Below are positions 57,473 through 64,000 of a stretch of DNA of 64,000 nucleotides, piece by piece. The stretch is from Salvator merianae (Eukaryota; Chordata; Lepidosauria; Squamata; Teiidae). The stretch is from NCBI GenBank assembly GCA_003586115.2, contig QVOM02000070.1, positions 1,260,189 through 1,324,188 of the forward strand, read 5' to 3'. The translations under genes were made by a program, and so were the position numbers. A model generated the notes under the pieces. That model saw only the letters and a list, made by a program, of their open reading frames with translations. It made no database searches and had not been told where the DNA came from. Every line of letters starts with the position of its first letter. The first letter of the stretch is position 1.

Positions 57473-57583
57473 CTGTGGTTCTCCAAAGAACATTTCTCAG
57501 CATTCTGCAGGTGAAATCTGGGAGTGAAATGCTGGGGGTTGGTGTTCAGGAATGTTTGGAGGACCACTGTGTGAGAACCACTG
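57473..57583. mobile_element. Short hAT-like element with GTGGTTCTC termini
   Basis: CTGTGGTTCTC at the left end is inverted against GAGAACCACTG at the right. Flanks AACTAGAA and AACTAGAG match at 7 of 8. Only 111 bp long. Confidence 0.75.
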
Positions 57584-58494
57584 AACTAGAGGTTTTTTTT
57601 TTTCTTCTTTGGTGGAAGCCAATAGGCTGAGTCCTTATTCTGCTATAGTCTTCCATAGCATGATCTCCTTTAGTCCACTGTGGTGGGTTTGTTTGTCCAA
57701 CGAATCATCCCCTGAAAATGCCTCAATTGATGTATGTCTCATTAAAAGTGCTGGGTACAGAACATCTCTGACTATGCAAAATAAAGCAGAACTGCTGCCT
57801 CTAGTGACTCAAATATTATGGCTCTGTTCAGGCAGCCAGAAATCACATTAACTTTTGCCTTTTGGCCCCATCATACTGCTGGCTCATGAGACTTTCTCCT
57901 TCTCCCTGTGCATCTGTCTCTGCTGAATTTTATTTTGCTAATTCCCATGGCATTTTCCATTCAATTAAAGTCACTTTTAATTTTATTTCTGACTTCAGAG
58001 ATGCTAGCTATTGCCCTTAATGTTGGTGTGCTGGCAAATTTAATAGCATTTCCTAGCCCTTCGTTTCAATCTCTGATATAAATGTTGATGAGCACAAGGC
58101 TTAGGACATCTCTGGAGCACACAGATACCTTCCTCCCTGGCTGTTTTCCTAGTATAATCAAATTACTAAGGCATCATTCCAAATTGCCTACCTTCAAGCA
58201 AGGACGAGCTTCATACTTGAAACAGTGCAACTACAAGTAAATGCATTAAGTGGCCATTGACATCCATGTATGCTAAATACACCAGCAACTCGTGGTCTCT
58301 AGCCTCCAATAGACCTTTAAAAAAGGTATCCTGGTCTAGGCAATTGTTTTGATGGCCTAATATGGGTTATGGTCCATCCAATGTGGATGAAACGTACTAG
58401 CAGTAGGCGTGGCCTCCCTTAAACTGATCCACTATGCAGCAAGGGACCACTGAACCCCTCTGTGGACCAGTTTAAAGGTAATTACTGAAACACA

Positions 58495-58508
58495 GTGTGT
58501 GTGTGTGT
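58495..58508. repeat. Short (GT)n
   Basis: Seven GT dinucleotides; minor. Confidence 0.85.
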
Positions 58509-59604
58509 AGAGGCTCTAGATTTTAAGATCTTTCTCTTCCCTTTCCATTCCGCCCCTGATGGGAGATGCTGGAAATAGTACCGTGGATTATACTATTACA
58601 AGGGAAGAGGTCAATGATGGTGAAAGAAAGTATACACTGAAGGTGATGGTTGCAGAAAGAGCATGAGGTGGGATGAGCTAAGCTGTGTATTTGACCTTAA
58701 GTAGTAATGTTCACAAGAGTAGCTATGTTCTTTAGCGGCTCTGTCTGGCAGTGGTTGCTGATTGGGCAGAATGAAGGGAGGGGCTAAATGCAGTAGCAGC
58801 CAGTAGCATAGAATTGCTCAGAAGGGCCTCATGCAGTTTTGTCAAACTTGTTTGGCACACAGCAAACCTCTCTTTGATCTGACCCACTTGTGACTGGGTC
58901 AAAGAGAGATTTGCTGCGTAAAACAGACTTAAAAGAAGCCTACCGAATCCAATCATGGCACTTCTGAGCAAACCCGTGGGCATTGATTGCCGCTGGTTAA
59001 ACAGCGCTTTGCCCTTAGTGTTTGATTTCTGTAAACCTCAGAGAATATGCAAATGTGGTTGGTATGGTTTATGGAAATCAATGGCTAATGGTAAATCATC
59101 ACTTAGACACTTCCTTTTGCCTTTCATACAAGGGGGCTAGCTACACACAGATTTTAATGTTGATTTAATCAGTTTCCACTCTTGTAAAATCACACTTAAA
59201 GGAGAATTTTGGGGCCTTTTCATACTTACCTCTGTTCCAGAGCTTGGTTGCCTTCTGGGTCTGGTGCAGACTAAAGAGACTCTGCTCTCACCAGTCCTGG
59301 CTGGTATGCTCTATTTGCATAAGACAAAGCATATTCTGGATCAAGAGGCACAACAGCCCCCAAACTGCTACAAATGAGAAGGTAAGGCTTATTTGCAGTG
59401 AAGCTCTAGTTGTTGCTGTTATCCAGGGATCTTGCCATATTGTATAAGTGCACACTCATGCACACAGTAGTTATACCAGGATTTTTTTTTTGAATGTTGT
59501 AGATATTCAGAGATATTTGCCAATGGATGCTATTTCAGAAATCACTATATACTCTATATCATCCATATTATCAGTTTATATCTATAACAGGTGGTGCAGG
59601 TGAT

Positions 59605-59760
59605 TTAAAGAGCTTGCTACTATTATCTAATCAGCCTGAAAAGCAGAAGGTCATATGTCTAATCCCTGGCTTTTCCTCAGCAAACCACTGTCATATCTTT
59701 GCCAAGAAAGCTGCATGTAATTGCCTGGAGTTGGCCCGTGCAGGTACATACAACAGCAAA
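59605..59760 (+). mobile_element. tRNA-derived SINE fragment
   Basis: GAAAAGCAGAAGGTCATATG, CTAATCCCTGGC and GCCAAGAAAGCTGCATGTA match the family; diverged. Confidence 0.55.
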
Positions 59761-61824
59761 TCCTTCATGATTCCAGTAAATGTTACCTTGCTGGTAGTTG
59801 CTAGAGAAAGAGAATTGCAATTTTTTTAAAAAAAAGCAAGGGTAGGATGATTTCAAGCTCTTGAAATAAATGAATGAATGATTTGGCATGAATAAAAAGG
59901 ATTTGAGCGTACCAACATGTGTTTTCAGGCCAAAGAAGACATTACTTTAATTGGATGGCTAGGAGCTGTCTGATTTTTTTTTTAAACTAACAGAGGGTGT
60001 GGGGGAATTTTCAATGGGACCTCAGTGAGTTGGCAGAAGAAGATAAACTCATTCCTTACTCAGCTGTAATCCTTACAAAAAAATGTGCCCTTCAAACTGC
60101 AATTTCCATTAGTGTTAATAGGAGGTTTTCTTTTCTAATGTCAGTTGGGATGTGGAAGGTTTTTTTTTTTTTTTTTAAAGGGTCACAAATATGGAGGGAA
60201 CAAATTAGCCTTCTCATGCACTGCAGTCCTGGAGGAAATTTCCATTATTTGATATATGGCTATGGCTGTGAGCCACTTTATTAAGCTAATTTCTAGTCTG
60301 GTCCTCTTTCAAAAACATTGAGGGTGTGATCACACAGAGGGTTTTTGGGGGCGTTCCTTTCCTGAGTTAGCCCATCTGTAGATGATAGGGAAAAAAACAT
60401 GTCACACAGTAAGAAACAGGCAACTTACCTTTTCTTGTTGTCACCTTCCTTCCTCAATTCCTATAGGTCACTGCTGATTGGTCATCAGCAGGAGCAGGCT
60501 GGGATTGGAACCTCTGTAGCTTTCTGCCCCATCCGACTTAAATCCTTCTCACCCCAAGAGTGAAATTTTCATGTCTGCAAAAAGGATGCAGAATCAGAAG
60601 CTTGGGGACCGAGTAAGTGTTTTGTATATTCTGTCTGTCACAAGATCTTCAAATGTGCTTCAGTGGGATCATACCCTTATTCAGCTATTTGTAATATACT
60701 GCTATGGTTTGGTTCCTGCAAAATGCTGGATAGTGCAAAACTGCGTTATCAAAGTAACTGCTTCTTCTGGATAACCAGAGTTTAACAAAACCACGGCAGT
60801 CCAATCTACCAGTATAGGTCAATGGCACCATGGAGAGGAAACACAGTCTACTAATGTAAGGGCCTTTCTGCACTTGCTGGTGTTCTGCACGAGCAAGTGC
60901 ACTAAAGGCCTTCCTTGAGGATGGTAGTGAGGAATATGAAAGACTCCATCCACTGCTAGTGCACTCTATTCACACAGGATAGTGTGTGATTCAAAGCAGG
61001 AAGCTCCTTATCTGGATTGCTGGTGAACCTGATTTATCAAGGAAATTTATATTTTAATGACCATGACTGTAACGATACTGCGGGGTCCATTTTGTACTTT
61101 ATTCAGACATATGCCTAGGCGAACCTAGGGACAGTAGGGAAGGGGAAATGAGGGTTGGAAATTTACATTACACTTCAAAGCCCCTTCTCTTTTCAGAGCA
61201 ACAACAATAAAAAAGCATCCATGGCAAGCAGAAATTAAGAAATTCTAGAAATTAAGGGGGGAGCCCTACTGGATCACCATGGGGAGGGAGGAAAGTGGCA
61301 GAGATTCTCTTGCTAGACTGGAAGGGACAAACACCCTCTGAGCAAGGATTCTTAAAACTCTCTTGCCCAGGAAGTGGAGAGGAGCATGCATAATGCTCCG
61401 AGCAGATACAACAGCTCTTTGGGGGCATCTTCTTGCCTCCAAGGAGCCAGGGTGTATCTGCCTCCTTGCTGAGACACATGAGCATCTCTGTTCCAATGAG
61501 AATAACATTTGGGCTTTGAAGCCCCTGTCGACATAAACAGATCAGAGTAAAACTATGCTGCAACAGGCTGCATTATATAAGGAATGCTGCATTCTCCTCT
61601 TTCAGGTCATACTGTGAAATTTCATGTTTGAAGGTTTGCCTGCCTTGGTACAGTGCGTTTTCCCTTTCCCTCTGGAATGCTGTGAACTCCTGCAGAAGAT
61701 GAAAATAGTATAGGAACACTAGGCCCCTCTGCTGGTGCAAGCGCAGACGTTATGCCGAGTTAGATTTGGTAAGCATGTGGACAGCAGACCACCTGCGAAT
61801 ACTGGGTGCTGTAGGCTAAACTAT

Positions 61825-62346
61825 GGGCCTTTCTGCACTTACCCTTAAGCAGGTCCAGGAAGGCGTCCAGAAGCCTCCCTTCTGCATGGTGGACTGACTT
61901 AAGGGGAGCCCCCCGCCTCTGCTAGCACACTTGGTTCACATTGGATGGAGTGTAGCCTGGTCTAGGCTGCATGGACCTTTATACCAGTAGACCTTTTTAG
62001 AAAGGTCTATTGGCAGTCCAGGGGCTGCTGGAATGAACAGAGGAGCACGTGGAAGAGTGCACGCCTCCTTGTTCTGGTTTAGCAGAGGGATCTGTTTTTG
62101 CTAAGGAATCAAATTGCACTGCTGAAATGGGTCCCCTGGGGCACTGAGGCCAGGAACTTTTGTTCCTTGCTGTTGAGGCCCTTACAGCAGGCTCTGAAGA
62201 TTGTGTGATGCTTGGTGGTTGTCCTGGAACAAGCCATAAGCGTGGACGACCATGTTCCAGGACAGCTGGACCGTTCCAGCTGGAAACCGTTCTAGTAGGA
62301 GTGCTTTCAGCTGGAGCAGTCCAGGCCAGTAAGTATGGAAACATCC
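61825..62346. mobile_element. Long member of the GGGCCTTTCTGCACT family, TAT duplication
   Basis: Left end GGGCCTTTCTGCACTTACCC is inverted against AGTAAGTATGGAAACATCC. TAT stands at 61822-61824 and 62347-62349. The 127-codon frame inside is repeat sequence. Confidence 0.72.
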
Positions 62347-62990
62347 TATGAAGCTGAAAAAGCCGATCAGAAGCAGGCAATAGAAAATCCTGTCCAAATG
62401 TCTGTCAAGAATACAATGGAACTGCAATGCCTAGAGGTACGTTTTCCTTATAGACACAGTGGAAATCACCAGCCTCTCATTGGATCTTTACTTAAGCACG
62501 GGTATGAATACAGGTCATGGGAACTGGTGTTCAAGAAAAGAACTTCTGGAGACCCTGCCTAATGCTAGCCGTAAAAATGATGGAAGGCGTTTATTTGGGA
62601 AAGGCACAACAAGGCTATGGGAACTAGTTAATGTAATTTCTGTACCTATTATGGTTAATAGCATTCTGCAGTTCCTGTTTTTTGTGTTTTTGTCAACTCG
62701 GTTTTTCCTTCCTGTTCTTTTTCAATTGTGCCATAAACACTGCAGACAGAAAATATGACGTCAGAGCATAAGCCTGGGAAAAGTCCAGACCTGTACCTGA
62801 AACTGAGCTTGTCAGTATCATTTGGATAAATATGCAAACAGAAGTCTTCCTTGGTCTATCTTGTTACGGAAGTGTTCCAGTCAAATGCGTGATGAATAAC
62901 CCAAATTATTCTAGTTATTCATCATGAGATTAAAGCATCCTCAGGGGTTCTGCTTTGGGTTGTAGGGTTCTGTAATAGTGAAAGCCACTC

Positions 62991-63110
62991 CTAAGATGAT
63001 AGAACCACCAAAATGATCCCTACAACAAGGGCTACAGGAGAAAAGATGTACACCAGCCTAGACGTTCATTGAGCAGTTGTGCTATTTCCTGTGAGATTGG
63101 CTTCTTGGGT
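62991..63110 (-). pseudogene. Degenerate second copy of the dispanin last exon
   Basis: After an intact CTCCACAG acceptor, the frame reads TQEANLTGNSTTAQ, meets TGA at 63066-63068, then continues TSRLVYIFSPVALVVGIILV and meets TAG at 62991-62993. It aligns throughout with TREANVTGNVASAR and the following helix of the intact gene. No partner first exon is visible in the remaining 0.9 kb, so it may lie beyond the window or be lost. The two stops argue for a pseudogene. Confidence 0.75.
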
Positions 63111-63321
63111 CTGTGGAGAAAGATAGACAAGTGATAGACCCGTAAAAATAGATGCAGCCGGGGAATATTTTCTGCACGATAATATGGATGGTTCTGGACA
63201 GTTTTGAAACAGCAATGTTCATGCTATTTGCAGAGAGAAATTGGGAGCCCAACCAAATTAACTGAGACCTGAAACTGAAATGCTATTCATTAATCCATGG
63301 TTACTACAAAGAGGAAACTTA

Positions 63322-63762
63322 GGGCCTTTCTTCCCTTGCCCTGCTGGGATCCTGATCAGTGGGTCTGGACCTAGTGACACTCTGACCCAGATCACAGCAA
63401 GGCTTGGACTGGAACAGCGCTGTCTCCACAGCAGTGGCTGTTCCTGCCCAACCCTCACACTGCTCTGAACCTCGCACGAGCTTCAGAACTGGCCTCCTCC
63501 AACTCTGACAGCTTGGAATGGAAGCTTCTAGCCTTGGAGCCCTTGGGGGACCCATTTCAGAGGAGCACTTCGGTGTGCGGCTGGAAAAGGTACTCTGGTA
63601 GTCCAGAAAATGGTGTGTGCCCTCTGCACGCTTCTGTGATCTGGATTTACTCACGCAGGGAGCAGGGCCTCTCTGGTCTGTACCAGCATGCAGACAAAAT
63701 AGGCCCTGAAGAAAACCATGGGGGGCCTGTAATCTGGAATTAAGGTAAGTGCAGAAAGACTC
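63322..63762. mobile_element. Long member of the GGGCCTTTCTGCACT family, TTA duplication
   Basis: Left end GGGCCTTTCTTCCCTTGCC is inverted against GGTAAGTGCAGAAAGACTC. TTA lies at 63319-63321 and 63763-63765. It sits just upstream of the dispanin pseudo-exon. Confidence 0.78.
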
Positions 63763-63765
63763 TTA

Positions 63766-64000
63766 GTTAATGATCTAGTTTTGTTCCTGCAAGAAGCAGA
63801 GAGGTACAACTTGAGACTGAGTTCACGCATTCATGGAGGACACCTTCGGACTTCACCCAGGGTGTAGGATTTAAATGATCACCCGCCATGAGGTTTCCTG
63901 AAGATGCCCTGGGAGGGAACAGGGCAAATTAAAGTCAAGAGTGGGATGTTTGCACTCTTTACTAGCTCTGTCCCCTTGAATTGGCTCATGGTGGCTGTAC
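63766..64000. other. Right window edge
   Basis: No exon, repeat end or motif could be supported here. A partner first exon for the pseudo-exon at 62,991 was looked for and not found. Confidence 0.5.

Larger units (their letters stand above)
54505..62990. other. Upstream flank of the dispanin-like gene
   Basis: Contains the TA microsatellite, two hAT-like elements (57,024; 57,473), GGGCCTTT-type fragments near 59,210 and 60,860, a SINE fragment and the 61,825 element. No gene is recognised between the intact dispanin-like gene and its degenerate copy. Confidence 0.55.

Noticed and set aside
61997..62380. 127-codon minus-strand frame
   Set aside because: It lies inside the bounded transposon 61,825-62,346 and shares blocks with 45,334-45,684.

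Overview
The window is vertebrate nuclear DNA, almost certainly from a squamate reptile. Genes have many exons with GT-AG introns. The repeats include CR1 LINE tails built of TTCTATGA units, a Sauria-type SINE at about 29,190-29,430, other tRNA-derived SINEs, and many short DNA transposons. I cannot name the species.

Three protein-coding loci are supported. (1) TMEM147, + strand, from the left edge to 6,852: the six 3' exons of the ER multipass-translocon subunit, with the N-terminus lying left of the window. (2) ATP4A, - strand, 44,173 down to 10,354: a complete gastric H+/K+-ATPase alpha subunit. I rebuilt it as 23 coding exons totalling 3,099 nt (1,032 aa), with a GT donor and AG acceptor at every junction and an unbroken frame. 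A TATA box and GATA motifs lie about 230-290 bp upstream of its ATG. (3) A two-exon dispanin/CD225-type, proline-rich two-pass membrane protein, - strand, 54,262 to 50,678 (175 aa), in the same orientation and upstream of ATP4A. A damaged second copy of its last exon lies at 62,991-63,110. TMEM147 and ATP4A converge tail to tail, the same arrangement as on human chromosome 19q13.

The rest is introns and intergenic DNA dense in transposable elements. Several short DNA elements can be delimited from the sequence alone. They include hAT-like elements with 8-bp target-site duplications (3,455-3,670; 42,497-42,823; 57,024-57,297; 20,335-20,561; 57,473-57,583). There is also a PIF/Harbinger-like family with GGGCCTTTCTGCACT-type termini and 3-bp duplications (22,314; 24,543; 50,972; 51,076; 61,825; 63,322), and a Tc1-like element at 32,334-33,028 that carries a nested insertion. 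LINE remnants are CR1, an L2/CR1-like 3' end and a decayed L1-like segment.

Functionally, ATP4A is the catalytic subunit of the parietal/oxyntic-cell proton pump. TMEM147 is a housekeeping ER factor. The dispanin-like protein has no assigned role. I see no prokaryotic genes, CRISPR arrays, tRNA or rRNA genes, and no new multi-gene system. The notable content is the reptilian ATP4A gene structure, the dispanin duplication and the well-delimited small DNA transposons.
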